Positions 33,002 to 42,906 of a stretch of DNA of 64,000 bases are shown piece by piece. A model generated the notes under the pieces. The model saw nothing but the letters and a program-made list of their open reading frames with translations. It did not search any database and was not told the DNA's origin. The stretch is from the NCBI GenBank assembly GCA_949499105.1, contig CATEFX010000021.1, positions 84,815 through 148,814 on the forward strand, in the 5' to 3' direction. The position numbers were made by a program, and so were the translations under genes. Position 1 is the first letter of the stretch. Each line of letters begins with the position of its first letter. Source of the stretch: Formosa sp. Hel1_33_131 (GTDB lineage Bacteria > Bacteroidota > Bacteroidia > Flavobacteriales > Flavobacteriaceae).

Positions 33002-33988
33002 ATGAATAAAAATAATAAAAAGAGAAAGCGTATAACAACAATTTTGTTGAAAACGCTCAGCTTAGTAAGCATTCTTATCGCCTTTAGTTGTAATACAGAC
33101 GAAACCCAAACGGTTGCAGTTTTTACAAACTTAGTAATGGCCGATGAGTTTGATGTTGAAGGCGCTCCTAATCCTGAAATTTGGAATTTCGATATCGGAA
33201 CGGGTCCAAACTCTGATGGCTGGGGGAATAATGAATTACAATATTACACCAACCGTTCTGAAAATGTAACCGTACAGAATGGGCTGCTAGTAATCTCCGC
33301 TATCGAAGAAGATTATAACGGTGCTTCATTTACATCGGCAAAATTGTTAACCAAAGGGAAATTTGAACAAGCCTATGGGCGTTTCGAAGCCCGTATCAAA
33401 GTACCAGGCGGATCGGGACTTTGGCCTGCATTTTGGCTCTTAGGAGAAAACAGCGATGTGGATGGTTGGCCTCAGTGTGGTGAAATCGATATTATGGAGT
33501 ACCGCCGACAAGAACCAACCTTGGTGAGCGGATCCATTCATGGCCCTGGATACTCTGGTGAAACAGATCCTCAAGGGCAAGTCACTAAAAGTTACGATTT
33601 AGGAAATGATCGTTTTGATGCTGGGTTTCACATTTTTGGAATCGAATGGGGCCCTGAATACATCAATTATTACATAGACGATGTCTTGTACAATCAAATT
33701 ACACCCTCTGATATCGAAGTCACACCAACCGACGCTGTTTACACCTTAAACGATGCTGTGGAAGCAGTAGAAGCGATGGAAGCGACTGAAGATACTCCAG
33801 CTGTTGAGGCTGTTGAAGCAAAGGAAGCCACTGTTATTACAGGGGATTGGGTTTTCAATAAACCGTTTTACATCATAATCAATTTGGCTGTTGGAGGCAA
33901 CTTCCCTGGGAATCCAGATAGTGGAGAAACATTTCCACACAACATGCTAGTCGATTATGTGAGAGTATATAAAAATAGTAACAACTAA
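33002..33988 (+). CDS. GH16 family endo-beta-1,3-glucanase (laminarinase-like) lipoprotein
   Basis: 328 aa; 'FSCN' lipobox; catalytic 'GEIDIMEYRRQEP'; 'GSGLWPAFWLLGEN'; 'IINLAVGGNFPGNPD'. Confidence 0.93.
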   Translation: MNKNNKKRKRITTILLKTLSLVSILIAFSCNTDETQTVAVFTNLVMADEFDVEGAPNPEIWNFDIGTGPNSDGWGNNELQYYTNRSENVTVQNGLLVISAIEEDYNGASFTSAKLLTKGKFEQAYGRFEARIKVPGGSGLWPAFWLLGENSDVDGWPQCGEIDIMEYRRQEPTLVSGSIHGPGYSGETDPQGQVTKSYDLGNDRFDAGFHIFGIEWGPEYINYYIDDVLYNQITPSDIEVTPTDAVYTLNDAVEAVEAMEATEDTPAVEAVEAKEATVITGDWVFNKPFYIIINLAVGGNFPGNPDSGETFPHNMLVDYVRVYKNSNN

Positions 33989-33993
33989 TAAAA

Positions 33994-36312
33994 ATGACAA
34001 TGAAAAATTTATTCAAAAAAATTAAACAAGTTTCGATTTTAATCTTGGCAATCAGTTTTATAGGTTGTGACGATGATGACGCTATTTTGCCAAAACTAAC
34101 AGCTGGCTTTACGCACACAATTAATGCCGATACAGGCACCGTAACGTTTATTAACACGTCCACAAATGCATCGATGTACGCATGGGATTTTGGAGATGAA
34201 ACTTCTTCAGCCCTTATTAACCCGGTGAATGTGTATGAAAACGGAACCTATATTGTGGTTTTAAAATCTTCAAATGTTGCAGGAGCGTTTGATATCTTTA
34301 CCGATGAGATCGTAATTCTAATACCGGAAATCGCCACCTTACCAATTACTTTTGATGGTGAAAACACGAAATACGACCCTACAGTTTTTGATGGGACCAC
34401 CTTTGACATCCTTACAAATCCAGACCTTACAGGCACAAATTCTGTAGAATCAAACGTAGGAGCCATCACAAATAGTGGGGCGACTTATGAAGGTTTGTTT
34501 TTTGAATTAGGGGCCGCAGTCGATTTAACGACTGAAAAATCAATAAAAATGAATTTTTGGTCAGATAAAGCAGTCGATGTTTTATTAAAGCTTGAAGATG
34601 GAACTGCAGCGAACTCCGAAGCAACTGCGAGCCATACCGGAACTGGATGGGAAGAATTGATGTTCACATTTAATTCAGCAGCGAGCTACAACCAATTAAC
34701 GCTCTTTGTAGACGGTGCAGGAACAACCGATGGTACATTCTATTTTGATGATATAATGCAAGTTGTATCGCCTCCAACACCATGTACTCCAGAAACAGTT
34801 GAGTCGCTTGCCGCAGTCGATTTTAATGTCACATTTACGACCGACCCAACAGCAAGTATTGTGAATGATGGGACTACCTTTGAGTGGATTGATAATCCAG
34901 ATTTTAATAACACTGTAAATACATCTTGTAAAGTTGGAAAAATCACAAAACTTGGAACCAACCCTTGGGATAATAACCAAATTGTTTTAGATGCTAAATT
35001 AGATTTAGTTGCCAACCAAGGTTTAAAAATCAAAGTATGGTCTGCTAAAGCAAATACTGAAGTTAGAATTAAGTTAGAAGAAAATGGAACGCCTGCGAAC
35101 TTCACTGAATTATCGTTAACCACCTCCCTAACGAGTGAATGGGAAGAATTAAGCTTTGCTTTTACAGGGGACGATACGGATAAATATGATAAAGTCGTTT
35201 TGTTCTTTGATTTGAATGCAAACAATACCGACACCTATTATTTCGATGATTTAACTTTATACGGAACAGGGACGGCACCAGCGGGGTGTATTGCAGAAAC
35301 AGCACAGTCGCTTAGTGCAGCAAACTTTGAATTAACATTCCAAAACGACCCAACCGCTAGTATTATTTCTGACGGTGCAGGTTTTGCATGGATTGATAAT
35401 CCAGACTTTGATAACACAGTAAATACCTCTTGTAAAGTTGGTCAGATAGACAGAACGAGTGCAGCGCAGTATGCAAACAATCAAATTATTTTAGATGCTA
35501 AATTAGATTTTAACTCAAATTCAGGTTTTAAACTAAAAGTATGGTCACCAACTGCTAGTACAAACGTATTATTAAAATTAGAGGATCAGACTAATTCAGG
35601 TGTTTTTAAAGAAGTTTTTGCAACCACTTCATCAAGCAGCGCAGGTGAATGGGAAGAACTTACTTTTAATTTTACAAGTGCCGATTCTAATAAGTTTGAT
35701 AAAATTGTAGTGTTCTTTGAATTAGATTCAGCCACTGAAGAAACCTATTATATTGACGACCTTAAACTTTACGGCGACGGTTCTGGCGGCGGCGGCGGCG
35801 GCGGTGCATATAACCTTACGCTTCCTATTGATTTTGAGACATCAGGATTTGGAGCAAGTTGGACTTGGAATGTGTTTGAAAATGATTCTAACCCACCAGT
35901 AGAATACGTAACAAATCCAAACGCATCAGGAATAAATACTTCAAATACTGTGGCTAAAATCACGGCACTTCAAGCAGGGCAACCCTGGGTTGGTTGTGAA
36001 ACTGCACATGGCGAAATGGGAATTACGTGGGATCTTTCTGCTTCAAATGCGATCATTAAGATTATGGTTTACAAAACCGTCATTAGTGATGTTGGTATCA
36101 AATTAGTAAATCCTGCCGGAGGTGCACAACCAGAAATCAAAGTTCCAAACACTGTAATTAATGCATGGGAAGAATTAACATTTGATTTTAGCAGTCGTAT
36201 TGGAAATGGATTAGATGGCTCTACAAATATTGATCAAATAGTTGTATTCCCTGATTTCAATGCAAGAACATCAGATAATGTAGTGTATTTCGATAACGTT
36301 ACGTTTCAATAA
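33994..36312 (+). CDS. Multidomain lipoprotein: PKD plus tandem CBM-like domains
   Basis: 772 aa; 'SFIGCDDD' lipobox; PKD 'NTSTNASMYAWDFGDE'; repeated '..ADFN.TF..DPTASI..DG..F.WIDNPDF.NTVNTSCKVG'; Gly6 linker. Confidence 0.75.
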   Translation: MTMKNLFKKIKQVSILILAISFIGCDDDDAILPKLTAGFTHTINADTGTVTFINTSTNASMYAWDFGDETSSALINPVNVYENGTYIVVLKSSNVAGAFDIFTDEIVILIPEIATLPITFDGENTKYDPTVFDGTTFDILTNPDLTGTNSVESNVGAITNSGATYEGLFFELGAAVDLTTEKSIKMNFWSDKAVDVLLKLEDGTAANSEATASHTGTGWEELMFTFNSAASYNQLTLFVDGAGTTDGTFYFDDIMQVVSPPTPCTPETVESLAAVDFNVTFTTDPTASIVNDGTTFEWIDNPDFNNTVNTSCKVGKITKLGTNPWDNNQIVLDAKLDLVANQGLKIKVWSAKANTEVRIKLEENGTPANFTELSLTTSLTSEWEELSFAFTGDDTDKYDKVVLFFDLNANNTDTYYFDDLTLYGTGTAPAGCIAETAQSLSAANFELTFQNDPTASIISDGAGFAWIDNPDFDNTVNTSCKVGQIDRTSAAQYANNQIILDAKLDFNSNSGFKLKVWSPTASTNVLLKLEDQTNSGVFKEVFATTSSSSAGEWEELTFNFTSADSNKFDKIVVFFELDSATEETYYIDDLKLYGDGSGGGGGGGAYNLTLPIDFETSGFGASWTWNVFENDSNPPVEYVTNPNASGINTSNTVAKITALQAGQPWVGCETAHGEMGITWDLSASNAIIKIMVYKTVISDVGIKLVNPAGGAQPEIKVPNTVINAWEELTFDFSSRIGNGLDGSTNIDQIVVFPDFNARTSDNVVYFDNVTFQ

Positions 36313-36468
36313 TTTATCAATAGGACTAGGGAATAGCTTTCTCTAGCCTTATTAGATTACTACAGTCAATAGTGCAGTGAAAATTAATACAAATAATATA
36401 TCCGTAAAAGAATTGCTGTTATTTTCACTTATTAAAATAAATGAATTAAAATGGACATAAAAAAGGTT

Positions 36469-36502
36469 AGGATATAGTTCATTCCACCTAACCTTTTTTT
36501 AT
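36469..36502 (+). terminator. Rho-independent terminator
   Basis: 'aaaaaaggttagg...cctaaccttttttta'. Confidence 0.85.
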
Positions 36503-36573
36503 TTTTGAAACAATAAATTAATTTTTATAAAAAACCAATCAACTCTTAGGAGTTAAACGATATTAAAAAACTA

Positions 36574-36608
36574 AAAAACCTCTCCAAAAATAGCTACGGA
36601 GGTTTTTA
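36574..36608 (+). terminator. Hairpin with T-run immediately upstream of the GH149-like gene
   Basis: 'aaaaacctctccaaaaatagctacggaggttttta'. Confidence 0.55.
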
Positions 36609-36623
36609 TTGACAATCAAATAA

Positions 36624-39600
36624 ATGACAAATAACACTATTTTTTTAGATAAAAATAAAGACACCGATCAGGTCAAAGATATTGAAGGTACTTTAGTCAA
36701 TATAGACAATGAAGTCTTTTATAAAATCTCGAACAGTGATAAAATGAGACCATTTTTCATGAGCATTGTGAGTGATTCTAATCATTGGATGTTTATCTCC
36801 AGCAACGGAAGTTTAACCGCTGGAAGAAAAAATTCTGAATTCGCATTATTTCCGTATTACACAGACGATAAGATTACTGAAGCTGCTGAAATTACAGGAA
36901 GTAAATCTATTTTTCAAGTTCATAAAAATAGTAAAACTCATTTATGGGAACCTTTTTCCGATCGTTTTCAAGGGATGCACAACATCACTCGAAATTTGTA
37001 TAAAAACGAGTATGGTAACAAAGTATTATTTGAAGAAATCAACCACGATTTAGGACTGACGTTTCAATACCAATGGAATTCTACAAACACTTTTGGTTTT
37101 ATAAAAAAATCAAAGCTTATCAATACTTCGGATTCAAACGTTGAAATCAATCTATTGGATGGGATTCAAAATATTTTACCTTATGGCGTTGGGAGCGATT
37201 TACAAAATGCAAGTAGTAATCTTGTAGATGCTTACAAACGTAATGAGTTAGAGAAAAGTTCTGGATTAGGGATTTATGCTTTAAGCGCAATTATTGTAGA
37301 TAAGGCGGAACCTAGCGAAGCTTTAAAAGCCAATATTGTTTGGTCCTTAGGATTAGATCAACCTAAACATTTAGTATCGTCTCTTCAAGTTGAATCGTTT
37401 CGGAAAAATCAAGACCTTCAAGAAGAAACCGATGTGAAAGCAGAAAAAGGCGCTTATTTTGTCAATTCAACCATTGTTTTAACGGCTGAAGAAAGCAAAG
37501 AATGGATGCTAGTTGCTGAGGTTAATAAAAATCATTCAGCAATTGCAAAATTGATCCATGAGATTAAAACGAATGACGGTTTATCAGAACTCATCAACCA
37601 GAAAATTGAAAAAGGAACTGAGCGTCTCATTGCTTTAAATGCAGCCTCTGATGGGTTGCAACTTTCAGCAGATAAATTTAGAGATACTCGTCATTTTTCA
37701 AACACCTTATTCAACATCATGCGTGGGGGTATTTTTGATGATAATTATCAAATTGAAAAATGGGATTTTAAAACCTATCTTTTAAAAGCCAATAAAAAAG
37801 TAGCTAGGAAAACAGAGGACTTGGTTGAGAAACTACCTGAAGTGTTCTCACTTTCTGTACTACAAGAATTAGCATATCAAATTGATGACACAAACTTTAG
37901 ACGTTTGTGTTTTGAATACATGCCTTTAAAATTTAGCCGACGACATGGCGATCCGAGCCGTCCTTGGAATAAATTTTCAATCAATACCAAAAGCGAGATT
38001 GATGGTTCAAAAATCCTTGATTACGAAGGAAATTGGCGTGATATTTTCCAAAACTGGGAAGCATTAGCACATTCATACCCGGCGTTTATTGAGAGTATGA
38101 TCCATAAATTTTTAAATGCCACGACTTTTGATGGTTACAATCCGTATCGAGTGACAAAAGGCGGGTTTGATTGGGAAACGATCGAACCAGACGATCCATG
38201 GTCGTACATTGGCTATTGGGGCGATCACCAAGTGATTTATCTATTAAAGTTTTTAGAGTTTATTGAAAATCATCAGCCTGGCAAACTAGCAAGCTATTTT
38301 GATAAAGATATGTTTGTATATGCAAATGTTCCTTACAAAATTAAAAGCTACGACGCACTGCTTGAAAACCCAAAAGATACCATCGAATTTGATGAAGCAT
38401 TGGATCTTAAAATCCGTGAACAAAGAGTTGAACTTGGTGCAGATGGTGCTTTACTTCGAGATGAAAATCGTTTTATTGTAAAAGTCAATTTTATTGAAAA
38501 AATATTAGCAACCACTTTAGCAAAACTTTCAAACTTTATTCCAGAAGGCGGAATTTGGATGAACACACAACGTCCAGAATGGAACGATGCCAACAATGCG
38601 TTAGTTGGAAGTGGCGTATCAATGGTTACTTTGTATTATCTCCGACGTTTCCTTAAGTTTTTTGATACTGTAGTGGTTCAATCAAACTTAGAAACTGTTG
38701 AGGTTTCAAAAGAGTTAGTGACTTTCTTTGATTCTATTTCAACGACCTTTAACGACCATCAACATTTACTGTCGGGTCGAATCAACGATACAGATCGAAA
38801 ATTGATTTTAGATGCCTTAGGAAATGCAGGAAGCAGCTATAGAAATCAAGTTTATAAGAATGCGTTTTCAGGAAGAAAAAATGAAATATCCATCCAAGAT
38901 CTAAAAGCGTTTATAGCCGTGAGTCTTCAATATTTAGAACACTCTATTGAAGCAAATAAACGAGACGATAATTTATACCACGCGTATAATTTAATGACGA
39001 TAAACGATTCTAAGAGCGTTTCAATTTCATATTTAGATGAAATGTTAGAAGGGCAAGTGGCGGTCTTAAGTTCAAAATATTTATCGACCAATCAGTCCTT
39101 ATCTGTGTTGAATGCCATGAAAAGCAGCAAATTGTTCCGACCAGATCAGTATAGCTACTTATTGTATCCTAACAAAGCGTTGAAAGGATTTATTGAGCGA
39201 AATACAATTTCTGCTTCAGCTGTTTCATCCTCTAAATTACTAGAACAGTTAGTGAGCGATGGAAATGTTCAAATTTTAGAGAAAGATGTCAATGGTGCTT
39301 ATCACTTTAATGGGAGTTTTAAAAATGCCATTGATTTAAAAGTCGCTTTAAATGAACTTTCTCAAACATCTTATAAAGAACTCATTGCGTTAGAAACGCC
39401 CAAAATTCTTCAAATTTTTGAAGAGGTCTTCAATCACAAATCGTTTACGGGTCGTTCCGGAACCTTTTATGGATATGAAGGTTTAGGTTCTATTTACTGG
39501 CACATGGTTTCTAAACTACAGTTGTCGGTACTTGAAACCTGTCACGCAGCATTTGAAACGGAAACCAATGAAGCCGTTAGAGGCCACTTATTAGATCATT

Positions 39601-40097
39601 ATTACGAAATCAATGCTGGAATTGGCGTTCACAAATCACCAAAGTTATATGGTGCTTTCCCAACCGATCCTTATTCGCATACCCCTGCAGGCAAAGGCGC
39701 TCAACAACCTGGAATGACAGGTCAGGTAAAAGAAGATGTTTTATCTCGTTTTGGTGAATTTGGAGTGGAAGTTTCGGATGGAAAACTAGGTTTTAATCCT
39801 CGTTTGTTACGTGGAAATGAATTTTTAAAAGAGAGTAAAACATTTCATTACATCGCGCTTCCTAAAAAGAAAAACAGCATTTTAGTTTCCAAAGATTCTT
39901 TGTGTTTTACCTATTGTCAAGTGCCTATTACGTACACAATTTCTGACGAAGAGAGTTTAACGGTAAAATTCAGTAATGGTAATTCAACAACCTTTAAAAC
40001 GTTAAGCTTAGATGCTGAAACGAGTGCACATGTATTTAATCGTACAGGGGATGTTGTAGAACTAAATGTTCACGTTAAAAAGAGTCGTTTAAAATAA
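36624..40097 (+). CDS. GH149-like beta-1,3-glucan phosphorylase (GH94-related), cytoplasmic
   Basis: 1157 aa, no signal peptide; cellobiose-phosphorylase-like N-terminus ('NHWMFISSNGSLTAGRKNSEFALFPYYTDDKI'), 'KGGFDWETIEPDDPWSYIGYWGDHQVIYLLKFLE'; laminarin-type neighbours. Confidence 0.72.
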   Translation: MTNNTIFLDKNKDTDQVKDIEGTLVNIDNEVFYKISNSDKMRPFFMSIVSDSNHWMFISSNGSLTAGRKNSEFALFPYYTDDKITEAAEITGSKSIFQVHKNSKTHLWEPFSDRFQGMHNITRNLYKNEYGNKVLFEEINHDLGLTFQYQWNSTNTFGFIKKSKLINTSDSNVEINLLDGIQNILPYGVGSDLQNASSNLVDAYKRNELEKSSGLGIYALSAIIVDKAEPSEALKANIVWSLGLDQPKHLVSSLQVESFRKNQDLQEETDVKAEKGAYFVNSTIVLTAEESKEWMLVAEVNKNHSAIAKLIHEIKTNDGLSELINQKIEKGTERLIALNAASDGLQLSADKFRDTRHFSNTLFNIMRGGIFDDNYQIEKWDFKTYLLKANKKVARKTEDLVEKLPEVFSLSVLQELAYQIDDTNFRRLCFEYMPLKFSRRHGDPSRPWNKFSINTKSEIDGSKILDYEGNWRDIFQNWEALAHSYPAFIESMIHKFLNATTFDGYNPYRVTKGGFDWETIEPDDPWSYIGYWGDHQVIYLLKFLEFIENHQPGKLASYFDKDMFVYANVPYKIKSYDALLENPKDTIEFDEALDLKIREQRVELGADGALLRDENRFIVKVNFIEKILATTLAKLSNFIPEGGIWMNTQRPEWNDANNALVGSGVSMVTLYYLRRFLKFFDTVVVQSNLETVEVSKELVTFFDSISTTFNDHQHLLSGRINDTDRKLILDALGNAGSSYRNQVYKNAFSGRKNEISIQDLKAFIAVSLQYLEHSIEANKRDDNLYHAYNLMTINDSKSVSISYLDEMLEGQVAVLSSKYLSTNQSLSVLNAMKSSKLFRPDQYSYLLYPNKALKGFIERNTISASAVSSSKLLEQLVSDGNVQILEKDVNGAYHFNGSFKNAIDLKVALNELSQTSYKELIALETPKILQIFEEVFNHKSFTGRSGTFYGYEGLGSIYWHMVSKLQLSVLETCHAAFETETNEAVRGHLLDHYYEINAGIGVHKSPKLYGAFPTDPYSHTPAGKGAQQPGMTGQVKEDVLSRFGEFGVEVSDGKLGFNPRLLRGNEFLKESKTFHYIALPKKKNSILVSKDSLCFTYCQVPITYTISDEESLTVKFSNGNSTTFKTLSLDAETSAHVFNRTGDVVELNVHVKKSRLK

Positions 40098-40112
40098 ATA
40101 TTTCAAGTCATC

Positions 40113-41405
40113 ATGAGAAGATCAAAACAATTATTAGTTTCAACACTGCTTGTTTTTCTCATGGTGTCTTGTAAAAACAAGCAATCAAAACAAAGTACTA
40201 CCAACCAACAATCTCAAAAAGAAGTGACAGCTAAAGATATATTAGGAAATTCAAACTATTTAGCAATCTCTTATGGAGGGTATCGAAAATCGTCTAGAGA
40301 TATTCAACCCACTATTGAAGAGCTAAAGGAAGATATGAGAATTCTTCATGCGATGAATATCAGAATCTTACGCACCTATAATGTTCAATTGGCGCAGGCT
40401 TCAAATATGCTAAAGGCAATTCGAGAACTAAAAAAGGAAATTACTGGTTTTGAAATGTATGTGATGTTGGGAACTTGGATTGATTGTAAAAATGCATGGA
40501 CTGATCAGCCTTTGGACCACCATCAAGAGAGTGAACACAATGCCGCCGAAATTGCACGTGCAATTGCTTTGGCAAATGAGTATCCTGAAATTGTTAAAGT
40601 CATTTCAGTTGGAAATGAAGCCATGGTCAAATGGGCAGCGTCCTATTTTGTGCAACCCGTTGTTATTTTAAAATGGGTCATGCACTTACAAGACTTAAAA
40701 ACAACGGGTGACCTTTCTAAAGACCTTTGGATCACAAGCTCCGATAATTTTGCGTCTTGGGGTGGAGCTGAGTCTCAATACCACGTCGAAGCTCTTGAAA
40801 AACTAATGGCAGCTGTGGATTATGTCTCAGCGCATACCTACCCAATGCACGATACGCATTACAACCCTGTTTTCTGGGGTGTTTTTGGAACTGAGACAGA
40901 ATTGTCAAGTTTAAAACGAATTGAGGTCGCAATGAATCGTGCCACGGACTATGCCGCTTCACAAATTGATAGTGTGGCGAGTTATATGAAACGTTTGGGA
41001 ATTGATAAACCAATTCATGTTGGAGAAACTGGATGGGCAAGTGCTTCAAACCGACAATATGGCTCTAACGGCTCCAAAGCGACGGATGAATACAAGGAAG
41101 CCATTTATTACCACAATATGAGAGTATGGTCTGATGAAACCAAAAGGTCATGTTTCTATTTTGAAGCTTTTGATGAACCTTGGAAAGATGCTCAAAACAT
41201 TGGAGGTTCTGAAAACTATTTTGGCTTGTTTACTGTCGATGGAAAAGCCAAATATGTGCTCTGGGATTTAGTTGATAAAGGAGTTTTTGATGGATTGACG
41301 CGTAATGGAAATCCGATTACAAAAACCTATAATGGCAATAAGGAAGCCTTATTACTAGAGGTCGAATTACCGCCTTTGAAAAATGAAATTATAATGAACC
41401 AATAA
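40113..41405 (+). CDS. GH17 family beta-1,3-glucanase lipoprotein
   Basis: 430 aa; lipobox 'LMVSCK'; 'ISVGNEAMVKW' and 'HVGETGWAS' catalytic motifs. Confidence 0.88.
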   Translation: MRRSKQLLVSTLLVFLMVSCKNKQSKQSTTNQQSQKEVTAKDILGNSNYLAISYGGYRKSSRDIQPTIEELKEDMRILHAMNIRILRTYNVQLAQASNMLKAIRELKKEITGFEMYVMLGTWIDCKNAWTDQPLDHHQESEHNAAEIARAIALANEYPEIVKVISVGNEAMVKWAASYFVQPVVILKWVMHLQDLKTTGDLSKDLWITSSDNFASWGGAESQYHVEALEKLMAAVDYVSAHTYPMHDTHYNPVFWGVFGTETELSSLKRIEVAMNRATDYAASQIDSVASYMKRLGIDKPIHVGETGWASASNRQYGSNGSKATDEYKEAIYYHNMRVWSDETKRSCFYFEAFDEPWKDAQNIGGSENYFGLFTVDGKAKYVLWDLVDKGVFDGLTRNGNPITKTYNGNKEALLLEVELPPLKNEIIMNQ

Positions 41406-41406
41406 T

Positions 41407-42894
41407 ATGAATCGTATAAAAATATATCACCTTTTAATTTTAGTAGGAATGCTCACAGCATGTACAACCAAACAACCCTTACAAGTCACCGTGTACGAAA
41501 CGTCTGCGAGTGGAAATAAATTAACTGAAATCTCAGAATTTAGCACGTCAGAAAACGCCTCTGAAATAGGGCTTTTTCCAGATAAGACCTACCAGACAAT
41601 CACTGGTTTTGGGGGCTCATTCACCGAATCATCAGCCTATTTACTAAATCGTTTGAGTAAAAAAAATAGAGCCCTAATACTCGATGCTTATTTTAGTAAA
41701 AAAGGGGCAAATTATTCATTGACGCGAACCCACATTAGTTCCTGTGATTTTTCATTATCAAATTACACCTATGCGCCAATTGCCGATGATCTGGAGTTAA
41801 AACATTTTAGCGTCGAAGAAGATGAAGCCGATTTAATTCCGATGATCAAAGAGGCGATGGCGGTCTCTGAAGATGGTTTTAAAATTATAGCATCGCCATG
41901 GACAGCACCGCCTTGGATGAAAGACAATAATAAATATGTTGGCGGAAAATTAGTAGATGAACACTACGGTACTTTCGCCTTGTTTTTCTCAAAATATTTA
42001 GACGCCTACAAAGCAGAAGGCATTGATATTTGGGGGTTAACGCCTGTAAATGAGCCGCATGGAAATGGTAACAACTGGGAAAGCATGCACTTTTCACCAG
42101 AAGAAGAAACCGATTTTGTACAAAATCATTTAGGTCCCACACTTGAAGCCAATGGAAATGGAGCGACCAAAATACTTGGATACGATCAAAACAGAGCGGG
42201 TCTAAAGGAATGGGTCGATTCAATGTTTAAGGACGAAGCTTCATCAAAGTATTTTGATGGGACAGCCATTCATTGGTACGAAAGTACTTTTGATTATCTC
42301 CCAGAAGCTTTGCAGTATGCACACAAAAAAGCACCCAATAAATATCTGATCGAAACGGAAGGCTGTGTAGATTCAGAAATTCCTAAATGGCAAGATGATG
42401 CTTGGTATTGGAAAAAAGAATCCACAGATTGGGGCTGGGATTGGGCGCCGCCACAAGACAAACATTTACACCCTAAATATGCGCCTGTCAATCGCTATGC
42501 AAGAGATATCATTGGTTGCCTAAACAATTGGGTCGATGGATGGGTCGATTGGAACATGGTGCTCGATAGACAAGGCGGTCCAAACTGGTTTAAAAACTGG
42601 TGCGTCGCTCCCGTAATCGTAGATCCAGATAACGATGAAGTCTATTTCACGCCTTTATATTACACAATGGCACATTTTAGTAAATACATGCGTCCTGGGG
42701 CTCAAATCATTGATGTCAAAAATACAGATGCTTCTTTAATGGTAACAGCTGCTAAAAATCCTGATGGATCGATTGCAGTGATTATTTTTAATGAAGGAGA
42801 AAATTTAAAAACTTTTGAACTTTCCTTGGGAGATGCTTCAAAATCAATATCCATACAACCACAAGCAATTCAAACAATACTACTCACTAACTAA
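41407..42894 (+). CDS. GH30 family beta-glucosidase / beta-1,6-glucanase lipoprotein
   Basis: 495 aa; 'TGFGGSFTESSAYLL', 'GLTPVNEPHG', 'LIETEGCVD'; starts one base after the previous stop. Confidence 0.92.
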   Translation: MNRIKIYHLLILVGMLTACTTKQPLQVTVYETSASGNKLTEISEFSTSENASEIGLFPDKTYQTITGFGGSFTESSAYLLNRLSKKNRALILDAYFSKKGANYSLTRTHISSCDFSLSNYTYAPIADDLELKHFSVEEDEADLIPMIKEAMAVSEDGFKIIASPWTAPPWMKDNNKYVGGKLVDEHYGTFALFFSKYLDAYKAEGIDIWGLTPVNEPHGNGNNWESMHFSPEEETDFVQNHLGPTLEANGNGATKILGYDQNRAGLKEWVDSMFKDEASSKYFDGTAIHWYESTFDYLPEALQYAHKKAPNKYLIETEGCVDSEIPKWQDDAWYWKKESTDWGWDWAPPQDKHLHPKYAPVNRYARDIIGCLNNWVDGWVDWNMVLDRQGGPNWFKNWCVAPVIVDPDNDEVYFTPLYYTMAHFSKYMRPGAQIIDVKNTDASLMVTAAKNPDGSIAVIIFNEGENLKTFELSLGDASKSISIQPQAIQTILLTN

Positions 42895-42906
42895 TACCAA
42901 TTTATT

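Noticed and set aside
34740-35234. 164-aa minus-strand ORF
   Set aside because: Antisense to the multidomain lipoprotein CDS; no plausible domain or signal.
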